Source: Mycobacterium pseudokansasii
GTDB lineage: Bacteria; Actinomycetota; Actinomycetes; Mycobacteriales; Mycobacteriaceae
Length of the DNA: 64,000 nucleotides
NCBI RefSeq assembly: GCF_900566075.1
Contig: NZ_UPHU01000001.1
Coordinates: forward strand, 1,178,001-1,242,000
Reading direction: 5' to 3'
How positions within the stretch are numbered: the first letter of the stretch is position 1; the number at the start of each line of letters is the position of its first letter. Position numbers and translations under genes: made by a program. The notes beneath the pieces are model-generated. The model was not told the DNA's origin and made no database searches. It saw only the letters and a program-made list of their open reading frames with translations. Below are positions 36,754-45,038 of the stretch, in pieces.

Positions 36754-38760
36754 CTACCAATGCAGGCCGGGCACCAACCGCGCCAGCTGCCGGACCGGCC
36801 GGGGTGTCCGGATGCCGACGATGACGGCACGCACCGGGCGCTTCGGCTTACGTCTCGGGGGCGTCGCCGGGGCCGACGGCAACCCGCGCGCGGCAGCCGA
36901 ATCGGGATAGCCCAGGTACAGCTGGTGCAGAATGCGCCGCGAAACCTTGGGCGCGAAGTAGTTGCCGGCCTCGGCCAGCGTGCCCAGCGGGGTGTCGATC
37001 CGCGCCGGCTTCTCCACCAGACCACGCACCACCATGGCCGCCGCATGCTCGGCGCTGATCGCCCGCACCGGGTTGAGCCGCTGCGACGGGGTGATCATCG
37101 GCGTGGCCACCAGCGGCATGTGGATGTTGGTGAAGGTGATGTGGTCCGACAGCGTCTCGGAGGCGACCACGTCGGCGAACGCGTCCAGCGCCGCCTTGCT
37201 GGGCAGATACGAGCTGTACTTCGGGTTGCGGGCCTGAACCCCGGCGCTGGAGACGTTGACCACGTGACCGAACCGGCGTTCGCGCCAATGGGGCAGCAGC
37301 GCCAGCACCATCCGCACCGCGCCGAAGTAGTTGACCGCCATGACCCGTTCGTAGTCGTGCAACCGATCGGTGGAGTTGACCACCGAGCGGCGGATCGACC
37401 GGCCGGCGTTGTTCACCAGATAGTCGACATGGCCGAAGCGGCCCAGGATGTCTTTGACGGTGTGCTCCACCGACGTCGAGTCGGTGACATCGCAGGTGAA
37501 GGCGTGCGCCCGCCCGCCGCTCGCGCGGATCTCGGCGACCAGCCGGTCCAGTGCGTCGGCGTTGCGGGCCAGCGCGAATACCGTTGCGCCGCGCTGCGCG
37601 ACGGCGACGGCCGACGCCCGCCCGATACCGCTGGAGGCGCCGGTGATGATGACGTGGCGGCCGTGCAGCGGCCCGCGGGGGTCGTCGCGGCGGGCGCGAT
37701 CGGGATCGAGGTGCTGCGCCCAGTACCGCCACAGCCGGGGTGCGTAGTCGGCGAACTCGGGAACTTCGATCCCGTTGCTGCGCAACGCCTTCCGGGTTTC
37801 GTCCGAGGCGAAGGTGGGCTTGAGGTCGACCAGGTCGAAGATTTCGGCGGGGATGCCGAGCTGGGCGGCGGCCATGTTGCGCAGCACCTTGGCCCGCCCG
37901 CTCGCGTTGAGCACCGGGGCGGCCACCGAACGGGGCAACGACCCGCGCAGCGGCGGCAGCCCGGCCGCCGGGGCAACGCCGCGGTAAATGCCCCGCAGAC
38001 CAATGGTTTTCGGAGCGGTGAGGTGGAAGGTCTGCCCGTCGCGACCGTCGGCGTGCATGAGTGCCACCAGCGCGTCGACGACATAGTCGACCGGGACGAT
38101 GTTGGTGCGCCCGGTGTCGGGAAGCATGATCGGGGTCAACGTGGGCAGTACCGCCACCTTGGCCAGCACCCCGAATAAGTAGTACGGCCCGTCGACCTTG
38201 TCCATCTCGCCGGTGCGCGAATCGCCCACCACCACCGCCGGGCGGTAGATGCGGTAGCGCAGTCCGGGTGCCGAGCGCACCAGCTGCTCGGCTTCGAATT
38301 TCGTTCGGTGATATGGCGTCGGCAGCTGTTGGCCGACGTCGAAGTCGTCCTCGGTGTACTCGCCGTTGAAGTCGCCGGCCACCGCGATCGACGACAGGTG
38401 GTGGAAGCTGGCGTCCAGCCGTCGTGCCAATTCGATGACGGCCCGGGTGCCCGCCACGTTGGCGGCGCGCTGCTCGGCCTCGCCCGCGGTGATGTCGGTG
38501 CTGTGGTTGATCGCCGCACAGTGCACGACATGGTCCACCTGGCCCAGCTCGTCGAGCGTCTCATCGCTCAGCGCGAGCTTCCGCAGCTCGCCGACCAGCG
38601 GTTTGGCTCGCTCACCCCATTCGGCCGCCAGGCGTTCGAAACGTCCCAGCGACTGACGGCGGACCAGCACCCACACCTGCGCGTCGGGCCGGGTATCGAG
38701 CAGCCGAGAGACGACACGGCGACCAATAAACCCGGTACCGCCGGTAACGACATATCGCAT
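36754..38760 (-). CDS. acrA1: AcrA1, two-domain fatty acyl reductase/SDR
   Basis: A 668-residue two-domain protein. Residues 1-360 are an extended SDR/acyl-reductase domain (VVTGGTGFIGRRVVSRLL, later YHRTKFEAEQLV as the YxxxK pair). Residues 375-610 are a classical SDR (HVIITGASSGIGRASAVAVA, NNAGRS, and YLPSK as the catalytic pair). Rv3391/AcrA1-type proteins are annotated as acyl-CoA/ACP reductases of lipid metabolism, producing fatty aldehyde or reducing ketoacyl groups. The ATG at 38760 is chosen because MRYVVTGG starts the fold. It is followed on the left by the oxygenase gene, same strand. Confidence 0.93.
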   Translation of the reverse strand: MRYVVTGGTGFIGRRVVSRLLDTRPDAQVWVLVRRQSLGRFERLAAEWGERAKPLVGELRKLALSDETLDELGQVDHVVHCAAINHSTDITAGEAEQRAANVAGTRAVIELARRLDASFHHLSSIAVAGDFNGEYTEDDFDVGQQLPTPYHRTKFEAEQLVRSAPGLRYRIYRPAVVVGDSRTGEMDKVDGPYYLFGVLAKVAVLPTLTPIMLPDTGRTNIVPVDYVVDALVALMHADGRDGQTFHLTAPKTIGLRGIYRGVAPAAGLPPLRGSLPRSVAAPVLNASGRAKVLRNMAAAQLGIPAEIFDLVDLKPTFASDETRKALRSNGIEVPEFADYAPRLWRYWAQHLDPDRARRDDPRGPLHGRHVIITGASSGIGRASAVAVAQRGATVFALARNADALDRLVAEIRASGGRAHAFTCDVTDSTSVEHTVKDILGRFGHVDYLVNNAGRSIRRSVVNSTDRLHDYERVMAVNYFGAVRMVLALLPHWRERRFGHVVNVSSAGVQARNPKYSSYLPSKAALDAFADVVASETLSDHITFTNIHMPLVATPMITPSQRLNPVRAISAEHAAAMVVRGLVEKPARIDTPLGTLAEAGNYFAPKVSRRILHQLYLGYPDSAAARGLPSAPATPPRRKPKRPVRAVIVGIRTPRPVRQLARLVPGLHW

Positions 38761-38801
38761 GCAGCCCATCGTGGCGGCTGGTGGCCGCACCCGTCAACCG
38801 G

Positions 38802-39527
38802 TCAGGTGAAGTTGCGGATGCCGTCCCAGTCCACCAGCTTCCAGCCGTCGATCGGGTTGCCGGTGACGACGACACGACCGATGTTGGGCAGTGGATGATT
38901 GTTCAACAGGTTGAGCTTGGGGTTCTTCACGTTCATCAGCGTCCACACCATGATCGCCGTGCCCTGGGAGAACACCACCGGCTTGTTGTGGCCGCTGTCG
39001 TAGATCTTGCGGACGGCGCTGCTGAACTGGCTGTTGAATTGGTCGCCGGTGATCGACCCCGGGATGCAGTTCGTGGCATCGCCATTGAGCCAACCCATAG
39101 GCGCCAGCAGATACGTCGAGTTGGCCCTTGATTCGGGTTCGCCGTTGTACCAGCCGGCATTGATGGACTGCAGATCGGTAATGATCTCGACTTGCTTGCC
39201 CAGTTCGTTTGCCAACGGTGCGGCGGTCTGCTGGGCTTCGGCCATCGGCGAGGAGTAGATGCTGTCGAATTCGTTGTGCGCGACTTGATGGGCGAGCTGC
39301 TGGGCTTGCCCCTTACCGTCAGCGGTGAGCCCGGTGCCGGGCACCTCGGTGTTGATCACTCCGTCGGCGTTGGCCTGCGATTGGGCGTTGCGGATGAAGG
39401 TCACGGTGATGTTGCGGGCCTGCGTGCCGCCGCCGCCGCAGGCGCCGATGATCATGACCGAGGCGAGCACAGCTAGGACGTTGGCGGTTCTCCAGGTCAT
39501 CTTCCAGATCATGGTGCGCTTGGCCAT
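38802..39527 (-). CDS. lpqD: LpqD, lipoprotein with degenerate phosphoglycerate-mutase fold
   Basis: A 241-residue lipoprotein. From ATG 39527 the signal peptide is VLAVLASVMIIGACGGGG with lipobox IIGAC; the Cys would be lipidated. The rest is a histidine-phosphatase (phosphoglycerate mutase) fold, but the catalytic RHG is replaced by RNA in ITVTFIRNAQSQANADG, so the phosphate-accepting His is missing. SIYSSPMAEAQQTAAPLA and HPLPNIGRVVVTGN keep other family positions. An Asn-for-His replacement is also present in M. tuberculosis LpqD as I recall it. It is probably a non-catalytic envelope protein. It is divergent from htdY. Confidence 0.92.
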   Translation of the reverse strand: MAKRTMIWKMTWRTANVLAVLASVMIIGACGGGGTQARNITVTFIRNAQSQANADGVINTEVPGTGLTADGKGQAQQLAHQVAHNEFDSIYSSPMAEAQQTAAPLANELGKQVEIITDLQSINAGWYNGEPESRANSTYLLAPMGWLNGDATNCIPGSITGDQFNSQFSSAVRKIYDSGHNKPVVFSQGTAIMVWTLMNVKNPKLNLLNNHPLPNIGRVVVTGNPIDGWKLVDWDGIRNFT

Positions 39528-39621
39528 GGCGATAGCCTGCCCTGCCGATGCCGTCGCTGGGAAGGGTTTGCGATGGTTGACTGCAGAAAAAGCTTCGATT
39601 TGGAATCGAGAGGAGACTCGC

Positions 39622-40491
39622 ATGGCCATTGACCCCGGCGCCGTCGGTGCGGTGACCGAGCCGATGTTGTTCGACTGGACCGACCGTGAAACGTTGCTGT
39701 ATGCGCTCGGGGTGGGTGCCGGGACCGAGGACCTGTCGTTCACGACGGAGAACAGCCACGGCCTTGCCCAGCAGGTGCTGCCGACCTATGCGGTGATCTG
39801 CTGTCCGGCGTTCGGGGCGGCCGGCAAGGTGGGAAAGTTCAACTGGGCCAGGCTGTTACACGGCTCGCAAACCGTGCGGCTGCATGCGCCGCTGCCGCCG
39901 GCCGGAAAGTTGTCGGTGGTCTCCGAAGTCGCCGACATCCAGGACAAAGGCGAAGGCAAGAACGCCATCATCATGTTGCGCGGGCGCGGCAGCGACCCGG
40001 ACAGCGGCGCGCTGGTCGCCGAAACGCTGACCACCCTGGTGATCCGCGGCGAGGGCGGCTTCGGGGGGGAGCCGGGTCAGCGGCCTCCCGCCCCGGAATT
40101 CCCCGACCGCGAGCCCGACGCCCGGGTCGCCCTGCCCACGCGTGAGGATCAAGCGCTGATCTACCGGCTCTCCGGCGACCGCAACCCGTTGCACAGCGAC
40201 CCCTGGTTCGCCAAGGAGCTGGCCGGCTTTCCCAAGCCGATCCTGCACGGGCTGTGCACCTACGGCGTGTCCGGACGCGCGCTGGTCGCCGAACTCGGCG
40301 GCGGCGTGGCCGCCAACATCACGTCGATCGCGGCGCGGTTCACCTCGCCGGTGTTCCCCGGCGAGACGCTGACCACGCTGATCTGGCGCACCGAGCCGGG
40401 CCGCGCGGTGTATCGCACCGAGGCGTCTGGTGCGGATGGCTCCGAGTCGCGGGTGGTGCTCGACGACGGCGCGGTGGAGTACGTGGCCTAG
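39622..40491 (+). CDS. htdY: (3R)-hydroxyacyl-CoA/ACP dehydratase HtdY-like (MaoC family)
   Basis: A 289-residue double-hotdog enoyl hydratase 2. The ATG at 39622 follows GAGAGGAG. The N-terminal hotdog has the eukaryotic-like LPTYAVICCPAFG. The catalytic Asp-His is in LSGDRNPLHSDPWFAKELAGFPKPILHGLCTYG (residues about 185-217), the R-hydratase motif. It hydrates trans-2-enoyl-CoA to (3R)-hydroxyacyl-CoA. It is adjacent to a divergent lpqD as in M. tuberculosis. Its stop codon lies at the first base of a 24-base tandem repeat. Confidence 0.93.
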   Translation: MAIDPGAVGAVTEPMLFDWTDRETLLYALGVGAGTEDLSFTTENSHGLAQQVLPTYAVICCPAFGAAGKVGKFNWARLLHGSQTVRLHAPLPPAGKLSVVSEVADIQDKGEGKNAIIMLRGRGSDPDSGALVAETLTTLVIRGEGGFGGEPGQRPPAPEFPDREPDARVALPTREDQALIYRLSGDRNPLHSDPWFAKELAGFPKPILHGLCTYGVSGRALVAELGGGVAANITSIAARFTSPVFPGETLTTLIWRTEPGRAVYRTEASGADGSESRVVLDDGAVEYVA

Positions 40492-40538
40492 GAGTTCTGC
40501 TCGGGCGTCAGCTCGGAGTTCTGCTCGGGCGTCAGCTC
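40491..40538. repeat. Two perfect tandem copies of a 24-base unit after htdY
   Basis: The unit begins GGAGTTCTGCTCGGGCGTCA and ends GCTC; copies run 40491-40514 and 40515-40538 with no mismatch. The first base is the last base of the htdY stop codon. The length is a multiple of three and the unit contains no stop in one frame, but no coding role is seen. It could be a minisatellite-type (MIRU-like) variable locus. Confidence 0.75.
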
Positions 40539-40717
40539 GCATGGCTGCAGGGCGGCGCCATGGAAGACGTGGCGGTCCCGATACGTCGTCGACACCAAGG
40601 GAAATCCGGGGGGCATCTTCGTCGTCACCGGATGTAGTGCGCACTCTCGCCGCGCTTCCGTAGCCCCTCACCGGCAAACCCAGGTGACAGGTCGGGATGG
40701 CGACGGTGTTGTCCGGG

Positions 40718-40880
40718 TGCGATGATGTTGCGGGTAAGGCGATGACGAATGCAGGAAGCCGGTGCGAAGCCGGCGCGGTCCCGCCACTGTAATCGGGGAG
40801 CGACCCTCATCGGCCACGGCCACGTGCTGGAAGGCGAGGCGAGCGGCGATCCGAGAGCCAGGAGACTCGCGTCATCGTGC
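40718..40880 (+). promoter_or_regulatory. Cobalamin (B12) riboswitch aptamer
   Basis: The conserved aptamer core is present: GAAGCCGGTGCGAAGCCGG with GCGGTCCCGCCACTGTAAT at about 40754-40793, then the B12 box AGCCAGGAGAC near 40856-40865. Terminal helix P1 can form between CGATGATG (40720) and CGTCATCG (40870). Adenosylcobalamin-type ligands would be sensed. Downstream are a hairpin (GGGG...CCCC near 40892-40907), a 47-codon uORF, the PPE2-like gene and cobU, so B12 should repress this unit. Confidence 0.93.
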
Positions 40881-40923
40881 CCTGCGAACCTGGGGCGGTG
40901 TACCCCGGAGAGAGCGAACCGTC

Positions 40924-41067
40924 ATGACCTATGCCATGAGGTCGCGGCAGGCGGGGGCGTCGAGGAGCCGACGCCGCCGCCCGCTCACCGTCGGTGAGGC
41001 GGACCGCGGCCCTGCTGTGCACGTGCCGACCAGCCGGTCGGTGCATCCACCCGCGGGCGGCTGTTGA
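40924..41067 (+). CDS. Small uORF between B12 riboswitch and PPE2-like gene
   Basis: From ATG 40924 a 47-residue Arg-rich peptide is encoded (MTYAMRSRQAGASRSRRRRP, ending HPPAGGC). Its TGA overlaps the PPE2-like ATG in the arrangement TGATG, so ribosomes finishing the uORF could restart on the PPE gene. The PPE gene has no good ribosome binding site of its own. I recall published work on M. tuberculosis describing a similar uORF coupled to PPE2 under an atypical B12 riboswitch. An alternative start is ATG 40936. Confidence 0.6.
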   Translation: MTYAMRSRQAGASRSRRRRPLTVGEADRGPAVHVPTSRSVHPPAGGC

Positions 41068-42785
41068 TGAGCGCCCCCATCTGGATGGCCGCACCCCCGG
41101 AGGTGCATTCGGCGCTGCTGAGCAGCGGCCCCGGCCCGGGCCCGTTGCTGGCGTCGGCGGCCGCATGGGAGTCGTTGAGCAATGCCTACGCCGAGACGGC
41201 CGACGAGCTGGCCGCGCTGGTGGCCGGGGCGCAGGCGGATAGCTGGGAAGGCCCAAGCGGCGCGGAATACGCGGCCGCCCATGCTCCTTATCTTGCTTGG
41301 CTCACGCAGGCCAGCGCCGACAGCGCCGCATTGGCCGCTCACCAACAAACCGCGGCTACCGCATACACCGCCGCCGTGGCCGCGATGCCAACTTTGGCTG
41401 AGTTGGCCGCCAACCATGCCGCGCACGCAGTATTGACGGCGACGAATTTCTTTGGCATCAACACGATCTCGATCGCGCTCAACGAGGCCGACTACGTGCG
41501 GATGTGGGTACAGGCCGCCGTCGTAATGGGCACCTATCACGCGGTCTCGACTGCGGCTGTTGTCGCCTCACCGCAGTCCCCGCCGGCGCCGCCGATCATG
41601 AAAACGGACGCGGAGCTGGTTAGGGCCGCCGAGGCCGGAATATCGAGTTCGGACCCGCTGCGCCAGTTCCAGCAATGGTTGTGGCAGATGTATACCGACT
41701 TCTACAACAACGTCGTACAACCGTTTGTCGATTGGCTGGCGAACCTGCCGTTCTTCCAGACGATGTTTGCCGGGATCGACCCTTACCTGGTCATTCTTGG
41801 CAACCCGCTTACCTATCTGAGCCCGCTGAACATCGCGTTCGCACTTGGCTACCCGATGGATATCGGCACGTACGTGGCACTGTTGTCGCAAACCTTCACC
41901 TTTATCGGGGCAGATCTCGCCGCGGCCTTCGCTACCGGTAACCCGGTGACGATCGGGTTCACTATTTTGTTCACCGGTGTCGAAGCCATCGGCACGATCA
42001 TCACCGACACGATTGCGCTGCTTAAGACGCTGTTGGAGCAGACTGCGGTGCTACTCAGCGTCGTGGTGCCGCTGCTGACTGCCCCATTGGTACCCATGGC
42101 TGCCGGCGCTGTGCTGGCACCGATCGGTGTCAAAGGGCTGGTGGCAGTGGCGGCCGTGCCGCCAGCGCCCCCGCCCGTCACACCGACCGTGCCGCCCCTT
42201 GCGGCACTTGGCGCCAGCGCCCCGACCTCCACCACGACCCCGATTCAGCCGCCCGTGGAGGCGAGCGTCCAGGCGCCCCCGCCCGGACCGCCGCCGCCGG
42301 CTGCCGCAGCGCCGCCGGTGAGCAACACGGGGCTGGGTGTCGGGATGGACAACTTCGGCTACCTGGTCGGTGGCCTGAGCGCGGATGCCAAGAGGCCCAC
42401 GGGCACCCGCTCCCGAAAGGCGGCACCACAACCCGAGGGTGCCGAGGCCCCAGCGGTCGCGGCGACACCTCAGGAAAAACCTCGACGGCAGTGGCGTCGA
42501 CGGGTGAAAGTCAAACAGCTCGGCCGCGGTTATGAATACCTGGATCTGGAGCCCATCACCGTGGCGGCCGAGCACGACCCGAGCGGGCCGACGACCCTGG
42601 CGGCACCAGACCAGGGAGCAGGAACCCTGGGGTTCGCCGGGACCACGCAACCGGCCGGTTCCAGACCGGCCGCAGGATTGATCACGCTATCCACCGAAAC
42701 ATTCCCGAGCAGCCCACGCGCGCCAATATTGCCGGGCACGTGGGGCTTCGACCAGGCGCTACCCCACGACTCACCTTCGGAGTGA
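41067..42785 (+). CDS. PPE family protein, PPE2-like, B12-controlled
   Basis: A 572-residue PPE protein that matches the remembered M. tuberculosis PPE2 (Rv0256c) from end to end. It opens MSAPIWMAAPPEVHSALLSS, with the PPE domain to about residue 175 (WEGPSG turn). Hydrophobic segments around residues 260-350 (IGADLAAAFATGNPVTIGF) follow. Then come a Pro-rich linker, GMDNFGYLVGG, a basic patch PRRQWRRRVKVKQ before LGRGYEYLDLEP, and a C-terminal LGFAGTT region. PPE2 of M. tuberculosis is reported to carry a nuclear-localisation-type basic motif. The gene lies under a cobalamin riboswitch and upstream of cobU; cobQ1, present between them in M. tuberculosis, is missing here. Confidence 0.93.
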   Translation: MSAPIWMAAPPEVHSALLSSGPGPGPLLASAAAWESLSNAYAETADELAALVAGAQADSWEGPSGAEYAAAHAPYLAWLTQASADSAALAAHQQTAATAYTAAVAAMPTLAELAANHAAHAVLTATNFFGINTISIALNEADYVRMWVQAAVVMGTYHAVSTAAVVASPQSPPAPPIMKTDAELVRAAEAGISSSDPLRQFQQWLWQMYTDFYNNVVQPFVDWLANLPFFQTMFAGIDPYLVILGNPLTYLSPLNIAFALGYPMDIGTYVALLSQTFTFIGADLAAAFATGNPVTIGFTILFTGVEAIGTIITDTIALLKTLLEQTAVLLSVVVPLLTAPLVPMAAGAVLAPIGVKGLVAVAAVPPAPPPVTPTVPPLAALGASAPTSTTTPIQPPVEASVQAPPPGPPPPAAAAPPVSNTGLGVGMDNFGYLVGGLSADAKRPTGTRSRKAAPQPEGAEAPAVAATPQEKPRRQWRRRVKVKQLGRGYEYLDLEPITVAAEHDPSGPTTLAAPDQGAGTLGFAGTTQPAGSRPAAGLITLSTETFPSSPRAPILPGTWGFDQALPHDSPSE

Positions 42786-42965
42786 ACGACACTGTCGTGC
42801 CACGGCGGGACAGCGTGACCGTCGTTGTTGCGAGGCTCCCGAAGACCGCGTAATGGTGCAGCCACCGAGGGGCGCCGGACGCGCGGTCGGCTACCAAGTC
42901 CAGCAGCACACCAGCCGCCCGGGCGGCCACCGGTTGCGCACGAACGAGGTGCTTACGATGACGCG

Positions 42966-43490
42966 ATGCGGATACTGGTCACCGGTGGAGTCCGCTCGGG
43001 AAAGTCCACGCACGCCGAAGCCTTGTTGGCCAATGCCGTAGAGGCTGTCTGCATCACTCCGGGCCGCCACGCCGATGGCAGCGACCCGGACTGGGATTCC
43101 CGGGTCGCGCTGCACCGCGCTCGTCGCCCACCGACCTGGCTGACGATCGAAACCGCGGACGTCGCAACGGCTTTGTCCAACACGCGGTGTCCCGTCCTGG
43201 TGGACTGCCTGGGCACTTGGCTAACCGCCCTCATGGATGGCGAGGCATTGTGGAACGCCACGTCCGCTGAGGCCTATGCTGCGGTCGAGCAGCGACTGGA
43301 CACGTTGTGCGCGGCACTGACCGCACTGACCGATGCGATCGTGGTGACGAATGAGGTCGGCTTAGGTGTGGTACCCGCCCATCGTTCGGGGATGTTATTC
43401 CGTGATTTGCTGGGCACCATCAACCAACGTGTGGCAAACGTCTGCGACGAGGTGCACTTGCTCATCGCGGGTCGCGTTCTCAAGCTGTGA
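42966..43490 (+). CDS. cobU: Adenosylcobinamide kinase/adenosylcobinamide-phosphate guanylyltransferase
   Basis: A 174-residue bifunctional enzyme of the lower-ligand (nucleotide loop) branch of cobalamin synthesis: it phosphorylates adenosylcobinamide and transfers GMP to it. The P-loop GGVRSGKSTHAE is at residues 7-18. TPGRHADGSDPDWDSRVALH carries the guanylylated His region, and VTNEVGLGVVPAHR and RDLLGTINQRVA are family signatures. It lies 180 bases after the PPE2-like gene on the same strand, presumably the last gene of the B12-controlled unit. It is convergent with the permease gene. Confidence 0.93.
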   Translation: MRILVTGGVRSGKSTHAEALLANAVEAVCITPGRHADGSDPDWDSRVALHRARRPPTWLTIETADVATALSNTRCPVLVDCLGTWLTALMDGEALWNATSAEAYAAVEQRLDTLCAALTALTDAIVVTNEVGLGVVPAHRSGMLFRDLLGTINQRVANVCDEVHLLIAGRVLKL

Positions 43491-43541
43491 GGGCCCGACG
43501 ACGCACGCGCTCGACATGGACGTGATCGCGCGGTCGCGACC

Positions 43542-44915
43542 TTATCGGTCAACGGTTCGGTGGTAGTGCAGATAGGCGATCGCCGGCACTACCAAGAACG
43601 TGATCACAATCAACGCGATCGAGAAATAGTTGGCGCCACCCTGCGGTGTGGCGAAGATGGTCCGGTAGTCGAACGACACCGCCAATGCCACCGAGACGGT
43701 AACGGCAGCCATCGGTAACACTTTGTCGGTCAACGAGTTTCGCTTCGTCGTCGCCCGGTCGTCGGCGGTGTCCCGGGCCAGTGCGACCAGAGCGATCGGG
43801 ACGATGATGAACTGGATGAACCGCGCGATCACCGCAAGCCCGATCAGGTTCACGCTGTCAAAGCGAAGTGCCAGTGGGAAAGCCAAGGCCAACGATGCCG
43901 TGATCGCGAATGCGATCATCGGGACGCCGAATCGATTCTGCGTCGATAATCGTGCCGGCAGGATCCGGGTGTCCGACAGCGCTGTCCACACGCGCGGCGC
44001 ACCAAACGAGGCGGCTACGTTGATGCCGAACATCGAAACCAAGGCGCCGAGAACGACGGTCGTGCGCAACGGACCGTCGTCGATGGCCGCCGCCAGTCGC
44101 ACCGTGGCGTTGGATTCGACAACCTTGTCCGATCCCAGCAGCATCGCCACTGCGACAGCAAGCACGTAGACGGCGCCGACTCCGAGGATCGCGAGCGGAA
44201 TGGCTTTCGGCAGCGTCCGCTCCGGCTCGTGCATCTCCTCGGCGGCGTTGGCGATCGATTCGAAACCGGTGAAAGCATACAACGCCGCGATGGTGGCAAG
44301 GATCAATCCCGAAACGGCACCGTGCGCAAGCTGAATCCCACCGAACAACGCATAGGGGGCCGGTTGGTAAACGCCTGGTGCACTTGCCGTTCCGTAATCG
44401 CTCGGGTGATGGGTGACGATGAGCCACAGGCCGCCGACGATAAAGACGGAAAGCCCCGAAACCTTGCCTACCGTCGAGATCCCGTTTGCCCATTTGATCG
44501 CCCGGTTCCCGAAAATATTGATGACCAACAGCACGACGATGAACCCGAGGAACGTCAACGTCTTCACGCTCAGCAGCTCGCTGTCGTCAGCCCAATTCTT
44601 CTCTGGGAAAGTCACTTTCAACAATGTCGAGACGAACAGCGACGCCAGCACGCCCCAGGCGATGGATGCGACGATCGCATGGGTCACGCCGACATAGATA
44701 CCGATTTTCTGCCCGAAAGCGGCTGTCGTATAGGCATATGATGCGCCATTGGTCTTGACGTATCTGGCCGCGCCGGCAAAGACCAGTGCCATGATGCCCG
44801 CGAAAAGACCCGCCAGGATGTAGGCGACGGGCGCCCATGGTCCCGCGAGCTTGATCACCGTACCCGGGGTCAGGAAGATGCCGGCACCGATTATCGAGTT
44901 GATCCCGAGCATCAC
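43542..44915 (-). CDS. APC family amino acid/polyamine permease
   Basis: A permease of about 457 residues with 12 predicted membrane helices. The opening GINSIIGAGIFLTPGTVIKLAG is the unwound helix 1 substrate motif of APC transporters, and FAGAARYVKTNGASYAYTTAAFG follows in helix 2. Helix 6 carries AALYAFTGFESIANAAEEMHEPERTLPKAI. The substrate is not readable. The start is problematic: GTG at 44915 has no nearby ribosome binding site, while a perfect AAGGAGG lies 7 bases before an in-frame ATC (44942) that would add GKLGFRSV, residues normal for the family. Further upstream, ATG 44963 is followed two codons later by TAA. Confidence 0.85.
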   Translation of the reverse strand: MMLGINSIIGAGIFLTPGTVIKLAGPWAPVAYILAGLFAGIMALVFAGAARYVKTNGASYAYTTAAFGQKIGIYVGVTHAIVASIAWGVLASLFVSTLLKVTFPEKNWADDSELLSVKTLTFLGFIVVLLVINIFGNRAIKWANGISTVGKVSGLSVFIVGGLWLIVTHHPSDYGTASAPGVYQPAPYALFGGIQLAHGAVSGLILATIAALYAFTGFESIANAAEEMHEPERTLPKAIPLAILGVGAVYVLAVAVAMLLGSDKVVESNATVRLAAAIDDGPLRTTVVLGALVSMFGINVAASFGAPRVWTALSDTRILPARLSTQNRFGVPMIAFAITASLALAFPLALRFDSVNLIGLAVIARFIQFIIVPIALVALARDTADDRATTKRNSLTDKVLPMAAVTVSVALAVSFDYRTIFATPQGGANYFSIALIVITFLVVPAIAYLHYHRTVDR

Positions 44916-45038
44916 AACGCTCCGGAAGCCAAGTTTGCCGATCGGGGGTCCTCCTTATGACATCCGTTGCACGCGGTGTTAGCACTCAGTTGTTAGCACT
45001 GGACGTGCGACGGTGCCATAGATTGACGCGGGGCGCAC

